A stretch of 24,211 nucleotides of DNA from a virus, in the IMG/VR virus record IMGVR_UViG_3300031365_000014, positions 1 to 24,211 of that record; one strand, 5' to 3'. Positions 1 to 10,400 of the stretch are shown in pieces. Every line of letters starts with the position of its first letter. Positions within the stretch are counted from its first letter, which is position 1. Both the position numbers and the translations under genes were made by a program. The notes below the pieces were generated by a model. It was not told the DNA's origin, did no database searches, and saw only the letters and a list, made by a program, of their open reading frames with translations.

Positions 1-124
1 CATCAATCTCTGAAATTAGCAAGGGATTTAAGAGTGGATCTCCCGCCACTGTTGCGGCAAAAGTAATCCCACTAGTCCCAAATAAGAAAGCTACAACAAG
101 CATTAATACCAAATACTTTTTCAT
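1..124 (-). CDS. Exported small protein, N-terminal part (cut by window edge)
   Basis: An open frame starts at the ATG at 122-124 and runs off the left edge. The 41 visible codons begin MKKYLVLMLVVAFLFGTSG and look like a Sec signal peptide: two lysines, a hydrophobic core, then T-F-A with likely cleavage after residue 23. The mature part begins ATVAGDPLLNP and is not recognised. A GAGG Shine-Dalgarno motif lies about 9 nt upstream of the start. It follows three other genes for exported proteins, so it probably belongs to the same late group. Function is unknown. Signal peptide and start are well supported; the rest is out of view. Confidence 0.7.
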   Translation of the reverse strand, partial: MKKYLVLMLVVAFLFGTSGITFAATVAGDPLLNPLLISEID

Positions 125-141
125 TTTTATTTACCTCTTTT

Positions 142-169
142 GTTAAGATTAATGTTTAATATCCTTAAC
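142..169 (-). other. Intergenic inverted repeat
   Basis: In the 77-nt gap between two exported-protein genes, the minus strand can fold as GTTAAG paired with CTTAAC, then an ATTAA/TTAAT stem closed by an ACA loop, with an unpaired GAT on one side. No T-run follows in the direction of transcription, so it is not a typical terminator. It could be a weak operator, an mRNA processing hairpin, or chance in A+T-rich DNA. Confidence 0.25.
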
Positions 170-201
170 CGTGTCGTTTATTTATTCCAAGCTTTACCTC
201 C

Positions 202-537
202 TTACAACAGAAGTATTTGACGAATTTGTTTATTTAGATTCTCTATTTTTGCCACAGTATCTCGATAATTCTTACCCTGATAGCATTCAATCATCTTTTT
301 CATTTCCATGGTTTTTAACTGTTCCCTATAATATTGAATCTGCCAAGTCAGGGTCATTATTTGTTGTCTGCGGGGATCATCTTGTTTAAGGGCCTCAATG
401 GTTTCTTTGTCAGACTTGTTTTCGACTTTACTTTCTTTCTTCGTCGGCGACGGCTTGTCGATTGTTCCAGCTTTAGTAGAACAGCATGATAATAAGAAAA
501 AAGGAATAATAAGAAAGACAACGATAAATTTTTTCAT
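202..537 (-). CDS. Small phage lipoprotein with helical domain
   Basis: The 111-aa product starts with a lipoprotein signal peptide: MKK, a hydrophobic stretch, then L-L-S-C with Cys18 as the probable lipidated residue, so it should be anchored in a membrane. A charged Lys/Glu/Ser-rich linker follows (about 25-50), then a helical, probably coiled-coil segment (about 55-111, containing WQIQYYREQLKTMEMKK). The ATG overlaps the stop of the upstream gene by one base (TAATG at 535-539), implying translational coupling. Size and lipobox would fit an outer-membrane spanin or a superinfection-exclusion lipoprotein, but no partner spanin, holin or endolysin is visible, so the role stays open. Confidence 0.75.
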   Translation of the reverse strand: MKKFIVVFLIIPFFLLSCCSTKAGTIDKPSPTKKESKVENKSDKETIEALKQDDPRRQQIMTLTWQIQYYREQLKTMEMKKMIECYQGKNYRDTVAKIENLNKQIRQILLL

Positions 538-1040
538 TAACTACCTCCAGAAGATCGATTACCAAGTTCTACACAAATATCTGATCCGATACATTGCAAA
601 CGTATTCTGTCGTAGATGCTGTTTATGGTAAAATTTGCTTCATTATTTAGTTTAAGATAAGCTCCTTTAACAACTACCACTGTCCTTGCATCATTAGCAG
701 ATTTTAAGATTATTTCGTCCCCATTAACCAATCCTGTGATTTGTGTTAAGTTATCACTATCAGTATCGCCTTCGGTATCTATCTCATAATATCCTTGCCC
801 GGGCAGTATCGCAATACCAGAGACAATAGTAATTTCAGTGGGGACACCCCAGAGGCCTGGATAACAGTCATCGCATACGGCTGTAATAGAAGGAATATTA
901 GACGGAGTGAGCCCCACATCATCCCTTGTTTGTGCGGTAGTCTCAGCATCTGTGGCGAAGCGCGATATGATGTTTCCGGCTGCAAAAACTTGACCGCAGA
1001 AAAAAACTGAGAAAAGTATGGTTAGCAGTAATCGTTTCAT
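537..1040 (-). CDS. Exported protein with tail-fibre-type C-terminal domain
   Basis: The 167-aa product begins with a Sec signal peptide (MKRLLLTILFSVFFCGQVFA, likely cleavage after Ala20). The first 30 or so mature residues resemble the spacers seen in phage fibres (TTAQTRDDVGL). The C-terminal part, about 93-160, follows a pattern often found at the ends of phage fibre and other virion proteins: ITGLVNGDEIILKSANDART, then a hydrophobic LKLNNEANFTINSIYDRIRL run and a closing IxVELGNRS. AAAGGAGAA lies 5 nt before the ATG. A signal peptide on such a domain is unusual, because fibre proteins are normally assembled in the cytoplasm. It may be exported to the periplasm or surface. Domain recognition is from memory of the pattern; function is inferred. 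Confidence 0.75.
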   Translation of the reverse strand: MKRLLLTILFSVFFCGQVFAAGNIISRFATDAETTAQTRDDVGLTPSNIPSITAVCDDCYPGLWGVPTEITIVSGIAILPGQGYYEIDTEGDTDSDNLTQITGLVNGDEIILKSANDARTVVVVKGAYLKLNNEANFTINSIYDRIRLQCIGSDICVELGNRSSGGS

Positions 1041-1058
1041 ATTATTTCTCCTTTGGCA

Positions 1059-1442
1059 TTATCGCTCGCTACCAATTCGTGCTGTAGCATTACCAGATGT
1101 ATAAGCGGAACAACCAATGCGATAATATACTTCTTCAGGTTCAGGTTTATCGGTAATATTTTCAATATTTGCGGAAGCAGCAGTAAAATCCCAGTTTTCT
1201 ACATCACGCCATGAAGTATCACCCGGAAATTTGCGCTGTACCTTAATAGTTCCTACAAATGAGTTTGGTGTTACGGAGACGTTGACTCGGTATTTACTTT
1301 TTCCCGGAATCCGTAACGCCTCATCAGCGGTCCAGTTGCCCGATGCTGTTACTGTGATTTCAGTATATATCGCATCAGCAAAAGATAAAGAACAAAAACA
1401 AAGTGAAAAAATTGTCAATAGTAATACGATTCTGTATTTCAT
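1059..1442 (-). CDS. Exported beta-rich protein resembling a phage virion domain
   Basis: The 127-aa product has a signal peptide ending S-F-A at residue 22 (MKYRIVLLLTIFSLCFCSL at the start), then a compact beta-rich domain of about 105 residues. The pattern VSVTPNSFVGTIKVQRKFPG followed by WRDVENWDF, EPEEVYYRIGC and YTSGNATARIG resembles small domains in phage structural proteins that describe a stack of beta strands. AGGAGAGG lies about 8 nt before the ATG, and the gene starts 16 nt after the giant gene. Together with the next gene it makes a pair of virion-like domains that carry export signals. Possible roles are surface decoration, receptor masking or a periplasmic function; none is shown by the sequence. 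Confidence 0.72.
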   Translation of the reverse strand: MKYRIVLLLTIFSLCFCSLSFADAIYTEITVTASGNWTADEALRIPGKSKYRVNVSVTPNSFVGTIKVQRKFPGDTSWRDVENWDFTAASANIENITDKPEPEEVYYRIGCSAYTSGNATARIGSER

Positions 1443-1458
1443 GATGACGCCTCTCCTG

Positions 1459-4400
1459 CTATTCTTTTTTTGTCATTACTGTATAAGCATTCTCAAGAAT
1501 TTTATTCCGGTAATCAAGTAATTTATTGACCCTTTCTTTTTTCTGCTCAGGAGTCAAATCTTTCCGATAATAGATTATCTTAATCCGGCCATTGATAAGC
1601 CCTATCTTTCTGCGAATTTTATTCATACCTTTCTTATATTGCAATGTATTTCTGCTTGTTCTTGCCAGCTCAACAGCCTTTTCAATGTCTCCCGTTTTCT
1701 TGTAATGGTTGATTGTCCCGACAAGAACATCCATCTCTCTTGCCATTTTGTAGAATCTGGTCATGTACTTTGTGTGCCTTGGCGGAGTTTCTCTAACAAA
1801 GCGACCGATTAAAGGATAGTCGTCAACCCGCCTCTTCGGAGGTGTAGGGAAGTCAAACGCCCACTGTGCCAGGATGTCAGTACCGCCCAGGATAAACATA
1901 CCCAGAGTACCCAAATATCCCCTGACAAGAGTTTCTGCCCGCATAGGTGATACATTGAGTTTTTCCCCGAGAACTCTCAGAGATTCACTCGTCCATGGCT
2001 GTGCCTGTTCTCCTGATTTAACGCGCTTCATTGATTCGGATATGATCGGCCGACCGGTAAATCTGATCTTATTTTTAGCCTGCTCATACAGGGGCTTGAC
2101 AAGTTGAGGGACGTCAAGGGCAAACGTGTCTCTCATTGTCTGCCCAATAAAATGCATAATGTATTTGCCCTCTTCATTCCCTGAGAGAACATCAGCTATT
2201 GACTCAACTGAAGAACTGAATATAGCATCGACTTCAAAGGCCCTGGGAAGACGGAAATGAGTATCTCCAATCCAGAAATGGCGATATGTCCACTTTTCCC
2301 AATTTTCAAGCTCTTTATATCGGTCGTCATCTTTTACGCCTGACCACCAAGCAAGACTGAGCCCTGCCAAAATTGCACCCTTCAACAAAAAAGCCCCCGG
2401 ATTTTCCCCATAGGCCCTGCCCATTTTGTATAGTCCTTGCATCCTGGCCCCGAGAAAGGGTATTGTCCGAATCATAAGTTGAGTAATCTGAGCATCACCT
2501 GCTAAGCTAAAATCCAATACATCTCTGGCTTGATATCCTGCGACAAGGTTAGAGGCTCCTTTTTTTCTCCAGTTAGCATAGAGCTGCACCCTTGCTGCAT
2601 TCTCAGAAGCACTTCCAACTTTCTCCCACCATTCCAATAATGAAAGCGGTGATAAGGTAAACCCTTTTTTGTGGGCTTTTCTGACGATCTTCCGGACATG
2701 CCTTGCCATAGCCTTTGGATCATCACCCCGGACATAGCCAAGAGAGAATCCACCTCCGGCTGACATCATGGCAATAGCTTCCGGGCTTTCTGTATAGGCC
2801 TTATACAGCCCCTGCATAGAATCCCATACGGGAATAAAGGATTTGTTTACCATCGCCGTCTGAAGCGTATCACGCATGAAGTTTGCGACTCTGAAAGCAG
2901 GTCCGAAGGTAGCTCCATATGTGAGCATCCGCTTACTCGTGCCAAACATCTTCATCAAAATGCCATCAAATTTTTGTATATTGGCCCCGCTCAATGCATT
3001 GAAAAGCTCAAGATCGTGAACCTTGAAATACTTTCTTTTCCCATTTTCCATATAGGAAAGAATAGCCTCTTTCTCTGGCTTTCCAATATATTTAGGCGGC
3101 TTAGACGGAGTAGCGTAGCCTAATTTCTGCATATATCTAAACGATGTGGTCCTTGACCGGTTCCGGATAGACTCAGTGATAAGGTGTGACCAGTTCCTCA
3201 AAATATTTTCAAACGGATCGCCAAGCTTATCTTCACCGCCCGTAAGCTTTTTGATTTGTGCATCTATGAATTTTCGGGACTTGAAAGGAACCCTCAGGAA
3301 CTCCTCTCCAAGAAGTTCATCCTCTAATATTCGGTAGAAGGGGATATACTCGTCATGTTCCCAGACTTTACGCATAGCCGGATCAATGAGGCCTATCTCC
3401 TGGGCAAAGTCTAAGACGTTCTTGTTAAAGGCAACGTACTCATTGTCCAAATCCGTCCCCTTCCAGTCTTTGCCTCCTATCTTTTTCAGCAGAGCAATAT
3501 CATCTTCTGTGAAAAGGTGCTCCCGGTCTTCCCCCGTGAGCTTTTCAGCTCTGGTGGCTATCTTCCAAAACAAATATCTGTCAATATCCCTGATACTCTT
3601 GGGTTTATATCCAATCTTGTCTTTTAGGAGTGCCTGTATCGAAGCATCGTATGAATCGACCTTTTTTTCATTTGTCCCATGCTTTTCAGTTAATGGCAAA
3701 AATCCCTTATTTTTCGTTTCAACAAGCGGAGCATTTTCCAACCATTTCAATTTACCATGCTGAAGAAAAGTTGCGACAACAGTGGGTGCGCTGGTATCCA
3801 TCCGGCCTTGGATATATGCCTGTGCATCGGGGTCTTGGATATCAAGACCCTGGTCCAGTTTTTTCATTAAAGGATAGAGGCGATCTACAGTCCGAGTCCG
3901 CAGATTCGCGGCTAGGTCATTGTAGGGTTCAACAGCTTTTCCTGCCGGAGATTCGACTTGATCCGGTGGTAATGGTGAAGGCCTATGCTCCTTTTTTAGT
4001 TCTTCCAGTTCACCGAGAAGCTTTTGAGCACTAGGTGTCAGTGTTTGATGTTCTTTGCCATACTCAGCTTTAGGTTCAAACAACCCCCGCGCTTTTTTGG
4101 TGGGTTTTCTCTTGGTCTCAAACGCGTTAGGGACAGCTTCTCTCAAACTCTTTCCTTCTACGTCCAGGGCATCGAGTAACCAGTCTCCCACATCGCCATA
4201 CTTGGCAATTGGCTCAAACAAAGTCATGTCGTCAGCTATAATGACTGTCTTTATTGCATCAAGACTTTTGGCTTGCTGACGTAGAATCTTCTCAAAGTCT
4301 GGTACGCTTTTCTTTAAAATTTTGTTGTCATGCGTTGACCAGCCCACAACTTTGTTGGCATTATCCACATAAACGAGACAGGTCTTTGTTTTGTCATAGG

Positions 4401-7400
4401 CGAGCTTTGCACCAAAAACCGCTGACGCTTGCGGGCTTGACAGTACTGGCCCTCTCCTGTCCACCCATTCGCCAGTACCAGGAATTACCTTAAACGTCCC
4501 TTCAAGAACATGAACCGACCCATCCTTGATATAATCAGATACCCATGTAAATTTTCCATGATCTATAACTATGAATTCACCGCTCAGGTCGCCGAGCTTT
4601 TTTCTTATTCCTCTGGCAAACTCAACATCCTCGTTGCTCATTGTCGGATTGCCAGATGGATGGTTATGGAGAACATGAACTTTGTTTGCCCCCAAACGTT
4701 TTGCTGAAGACTGTATTCCGTAGATGTACTTAGCCGAATCCCCAGGATCAATAACACCTATCTGCCCAGACGTTATCGCATTGTGGCCCAAGATAGTCCC
4801 GTCCCTAGCGGTGTAAATTGCATGTAATGTTTCCATTTTGGGAGAACGGTAAACCTGGAAAAGTTCAGCTATTTCTTGAGATTCGTTTCCTTCGGTGAGC
4901 TTTCTGCCGGAAAGATCCACACGCTTGTTTTTCCTGATTTCTTTAGCAACTTTGGAGACGGATACTTTCCCGGCCACCCTATCCGGCATTCTTCGACTGG
5001 ATACACCATCGACTTTTTTGGCGACTGATTCGATTGCTTCATTTGCTTTCTTTTTACCTCCGAAGGCTAAATCAAGTTCGGATTGTTTGTATTTGCCCAT
5101 AGGCTCCATTATGGCTTGACCTTGGGCTTCTATGGCTCGGCGCATAGTGGGAGTTATCGCCATTGTGTGAACAGGAACATCTCCAACCTTGTCAGCTTTG
5201 ACGGTTGTACCCCACTTTTTCCCATACTTCTTTAAGAATCCCGGTATTTTTTGGTCATAAATAATCTTGTAGAACTCGCCACCGATGGTTAAATTCTTGC
5301 CTTCAAAATTACCTGAAGTCTCAGAAGATTCCCGAATCTTGTTGGCAAGCTCTTTGCCTATGAGATTGTTTAAGGTGACACGCTGACCCTCTATTGTGGT
5401 TTCGCCCTGAACAAGAACCCGTTGGTTGAAAATTCTTTTTCCATCCTTAAATCCTTTAATGTCAACAAATTCAGAAGAAAATCGCTTAGGCCCAGAATAA
5501 CCTTTTTCCCATCCAATCTCATCAACACTCTTCCGGAGCGCACTCTCCCACCGGTCAACCTGCGTCTTGGCAGTATCCCATGATATGCCGTCAAAGTCAT
5601 TTCGTACAACGTACTCAAGGGCTTTTTTAGATACCAGTTCGTGCCAATTTTCACCCCAAGGGAAGAGCTTTTTGAGTTTGGCGAGTTCTTTTTTTATTTT
5701 ATTGTCGGTAATTCCACCAGCATCGGCTATGATTTCTTCAAGCTCTACGATCTTCCCATAAATATCACTCTGAAACTCAGCAATATGAAAGGTTTTCTTA
5801 CCGTCTGCATCTATATGGGTATCGCCACGGATGTGGGCTATTACGTTGGGTTCGTCCCAGTGGGCGGAAACATATTTGTTTGTTTGTTTGTTTAGTTTTA
5901 CCTTTGAATCCTTCGGTTTATTTTTTACAGCATCCGCTTCAGTGTCATACCATTCGACAACTCTCCATTTCCCCTCTTTGCCTTCCTCCTTATCTTTTCT
6001 AAAAATACCCCATATATCTGTTTCTGACCCATCTAGATTTTCCTTAATATCTTTTTTTACTTTCCATTCAGTTTCAAGATAATAGTCCTGATATTTCACT
6101 GGCACAGTAAACACCAACTCCCGATAACTTCCGGGTTCACCGCCGGGGAGGACGTACTCGGCGAACTTTGGTTTTCCTGCAAACTTCTTTTTTGCTTTCC
6201 TAACTTTTTCTTTTGATTCGATAAACTTGAAAGGACGCACATTATAAAAAAACATATCTTCAAGATATTCTTTTGCATCGTTTATTGCTTCTTCTTTTGA
6301 GTCTCCGATGCCGATAGTTCCCACTTCACCGCTTATATTATTTCCAAAAATACTCCACAGATTATATTTATCTGTTAAATTATGTTCAACGTAATATTCA
6401 TTTGAAGGCAAAATGCCTCCCATTTCTTTTTCCTCAATCCGAATTTCATTCATCTTCAAAAAATCCACCAATTCAGCCTTAGTTACCCTGTCCTTGCCCT
6501 CCAACCACTCAGTGAGGCCCACGGTATTTATTTCGGCCTGCTTCACTCCAGGTTGCTTTTTAAGCTGATTTATGACAGACTTGGCAGATAGTTTCGCTGG
6601 AAATTTTGGGGATTCGGCGACATGGGTAAGAGCAGAATACATGAAGGGTTCGGCTTCTGCTATTGAATACTTGGCTTCAGATTCTTTCAGAACAGGCCTA
6701 GCCTTCTCTCCGAATAGTCCTCTTTTTTCTTTTTCTCTCAGTATAACTTCTGGTTTAGCTTTTGCCTTAAAAGCTTCTTGCGCTTTTACTTGTTGAGCTT
6801 TGAAGAACATCCTTGCTTCGGACGCTGAATTAAATTCTTCGCCTTCAAAAACTTCATTTCTTGTACCAGTGAAAAATAATTTAAATTTTCTGTTCGCTTG
6901 TTTTTTTGCAGTTATACGATTTATGGAAAGATTAGGTCTATCTGCTAAATCTGAAATCTCCCAAGGTTCTTTAACTTTTGGGATAACTTCAGCCTTGGCA
7001 ACAGGCTCTTTAGGCGCAGGCTCAGGATTATAATAAAATTCTTCAGACGTTTCTTTGATTTTATCTTTTCCGATATTCTTTGTAAATCCTAACTTTTTAT
7101 ACCAAAGCCGATTTAATTTCTGTGACTCTTTTCCCCTCATTGCATCAGAAGTAAGGGTAATAATTAGTCCTTGTTTGTCTGCTGACTTCATTAAATCTTT
7201 AATAGTTTTTGTTCCTGTGCCTTTTCCCTTTTCTAAAATTTCAATATCATCTATATTAACAACATTACCTTCCCTTGATAAGGTTATGCTACCTACAACT
7301 TTATTTTCAGTATTTAATATTTTATGCATTCCGCTTTCAATCTTTTTTTCAGGTATCGCTACTGAGACTTCCTTGCCTTCATTAGATTCTTTTAATTTAA

Positions 7401-10400
7401 TGTCAGATGCCCATTTTTCGTTTTTGTATTCTTTGAGCGATTTTATTTTAAATATTATACCTGTTTCTTTTGCAAGTTGTTTATTAATTTCTTCTAAAAT
7501 TGCATTTATAGACATTTTCTTAGAACGTCCAGATTCAAATATTTCGTTTTCTATAGCATTGTGTCTTTCACGCAACTGACGAGGAGTTTTTTTAAAACCG
7601 CTTGGTTTTTTAAACTCATAAACTGTTCCAGAAGGTACAACAACCCGCATTTCAGTTACATTACTCCAACCCAATCTACCCCAATCGTAATCACTTGGCA
7701 TCGCTTCGGTAGGATGGGTATGGATATCAATAATTTTTTCATCAAAAGGAATATCAATATCTACTTTGTCAGGTCTCCCAACTGCTTCCGTTATTGTATT
7801 ACCTGTTTTACTATCAACAATCCATCGTCGCTCATTTTTCTTAATATCCCAGGGCTGCTTTTCTTCAATCTTGGCAATTGGTTCTTTAGGTTTTAGCAAC
7901 TCAGGATATTCAGCGCGAACATGATCAGGTAATTTGTTATCCTGAATCATATTTGCAAGTTTTTCATTTATGTTACGTCCCCGATAGGCCATGACTTCTT
8001 TGTCATCCATCAACCGAGCTTTATGTTCTGGCTTTATCTTCCCTTCAATGAAATGTGCTCTTTCATGTTCAATAATATCTTTGCGATCTTTTGCTGAATG
8101 ACCAAAGAATTTTTCAGGATCTAAAGAAATTGTGCCATCTGGCTCTGCTCTTGCTATATCCTCTCTTGGCAATGGTTGGACCTTAAAACCCTTTGGATTG
8201 ATAGTTTTAAATTCATCCAAGGACATCTCCCACGGTTGTTTCTCTTCAGCCTTGGCAATAGGTTCTTTGGGTTCAATCTCTGTTACTTTCTTTTCTAATT
8301 CTTCAGTAGTATATTCATTAATTCCACGGTTTCTTCTAAAATCTTTTGGCAATTTATTCCACAATTCTTTTTTGTATATTTCAGCTTTTTCAATTCTTGC
8401 CCATTCTTCTGGATATTTTGCTTTTACCTTATCCAGCTCACCTTCCTCAACCTTCTTCCCGGTTTCTTTTACATATCGTTTTACAAGATCAATTTGGGTA
8501 ACTTCTTTAGGTTTCTCTTCCTCAATTCCCCGCAAGATCTCTTCAAGATTCTTCGCAATCTCGGCACGCTCTGCTTTGGACTTGGCTTCACCTATAGCTT
8601 TTAGGCCCTTGTTTTTCAGGCCCTCTATGAGCTTCGCTTTGCTTACCGTAGCCTCCTCGGCATGTTTCAGGGCTTTGGCGGGATCTTTAGAGGCCATGTC
8701 AACTAAGGTTCTAAGGGTTACGTCATTAACTCTGTCGGATTCCTTTAACATTCCGGGCGTTTCGGCTTTTACTTTCTCTGAGACAGCTTTCAGCTTTTCT
8801 TCTTTGGTTTCTCCCCTTGCCATAACCTCAACGCCTTTGCCGCCTTTGATTACTTGCCAATCTACCAAAGGTACAATCCCGTAACCACCTTTAACTTTAA
8901 CTACCTTATGAGTTTCAGGAGTAATGCCCTTAGATGCCAATCTCTTTGAATTCAGAGCACGGATAGCATTTCTTTTTTCTTTATAAGGCTTTTCTTTGGT
9001 AGTTAGAACAGGTTTATGCTCAACCTTAAGTTCTTCAGGCGCAGCCTTTCCTGCTACAAACTCAGCGCCCTCAGGATAGGTAGGCCCTTCTATCTTCTCA
9101 GGGCCTGGACGTAACTTTGTTTTTGGTTTTGGTGGAACTAGCCCAAATCCCTGGTCGGGGGGAAGAGCTTTAGATCCGGCCTCTTCACGGGGTATCAACC
9201 CACATTCTTCACCAACTCGCTTTTCGCCAAGCACCTGATCAAGCTCCTTGGCATACTCGGCTCCTTCGGGAGACTGACGGAGGGCGACAAGGTCCTCTGC
9301 GGAAGCCTTGCGGAGTTTATCAAGAACCGTCTCCCTCTCACCTTCTTCTATTACATGCGAAATATTTTCAATATTTTCCGGTGTGGTTGAGTCCTTTATT
9401 TGATCTTGGAAAGTCTTAGCAGGCCCAGATATACCCCCCATGCCTCCACCAATTAAGACACCGCCGACAACAGATTCAATAATACCCTGCATCATATCCT
9501 GGTCAGCATCGTATCCAGCCTTGGCAAAGGCGTTGGCAACAATCTCCTGGGCACCCTCAGTGCTTCCCTCTAAGGCCATGGCCTCTAATACCCGGCTTAT
9601 AAGTTTCTTGCCCGCCGATTTCCCAAATATTTTGAATATAGGCACATATTCAAGAGCGCCAGCTACAATCCCTGTGCCAATCACAGCCTGAAGCTTTTTG
9701 CCTATCGGGATCTCTTTACCTGTAGCCTTTTCATATTGTCTTGTCTGCTCAGCCGCTCCCCCGGCCTCAAGTCCCATGGCAGTGCCAAGACCTCCGGCCA
9801 CTCTTGCAGCCTTTACGCCTTTTGCGGCCCATCCAAGGGCCTGAGCCCCTTTTGCGGCCCCCAATCCGGGAATCATCATGGAAAACACAGTGGGAATACC
9901 CTCGCTTACAATTGAGGCATACCAATTCGGGTCTTTCCATAATTGCGGATTTTTACGGATATCACCGGAAATGCTTGCAGATTTTCTGAGGCCAGGACTT
10001 TCTTCGATATATTTCTCTACCTTTTCGGCCCCCTGTTCTCCGACCTCTTCCAGGCCCTCCCAACCAATCGCTTCACCTGCCACATCGGCAAGGTAAGCGG
10101 GCGTTGCTGCTACACGTAAAGCACCCCGGCCCAAACCGGCGGTAATTTCACCAAGGAATCCGTGTTCTGTTTCTGGAATTGGCTGTTGAGATGCTGTAGC
10201 AAGGCTCTCTTGTGGCTCTGCTCCGATAGAAGCTATAGCCTCATCAAACTCATCTCCCGGCATGCTTGGTGCTGACAGGTCTGGCATTATGCCCGGCTCA
10301 ATCAATTGTGAATGCTCAGCAAAGGCTATAGCCTCATCAAATTCATCTCCCGGCATGCTTGGTGCTGACAGGTCTGGCATTATGCCCGGCTCAATCAATT

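Noticed and set aside
3386-4034. Plus-strand frames of about 125-134 codons inside the giant gene
   Set aside because: They overlap the polyvalent C-terminal region and show only low-complexity reverse-strand composition.
8132-8884. 250-codon open frame on the plus strand
   Set aside because: It is a shadow of the giant gene: Ser/Phe/Leu-rich with no domain pattern, opposite to a frame with recognisable domains.
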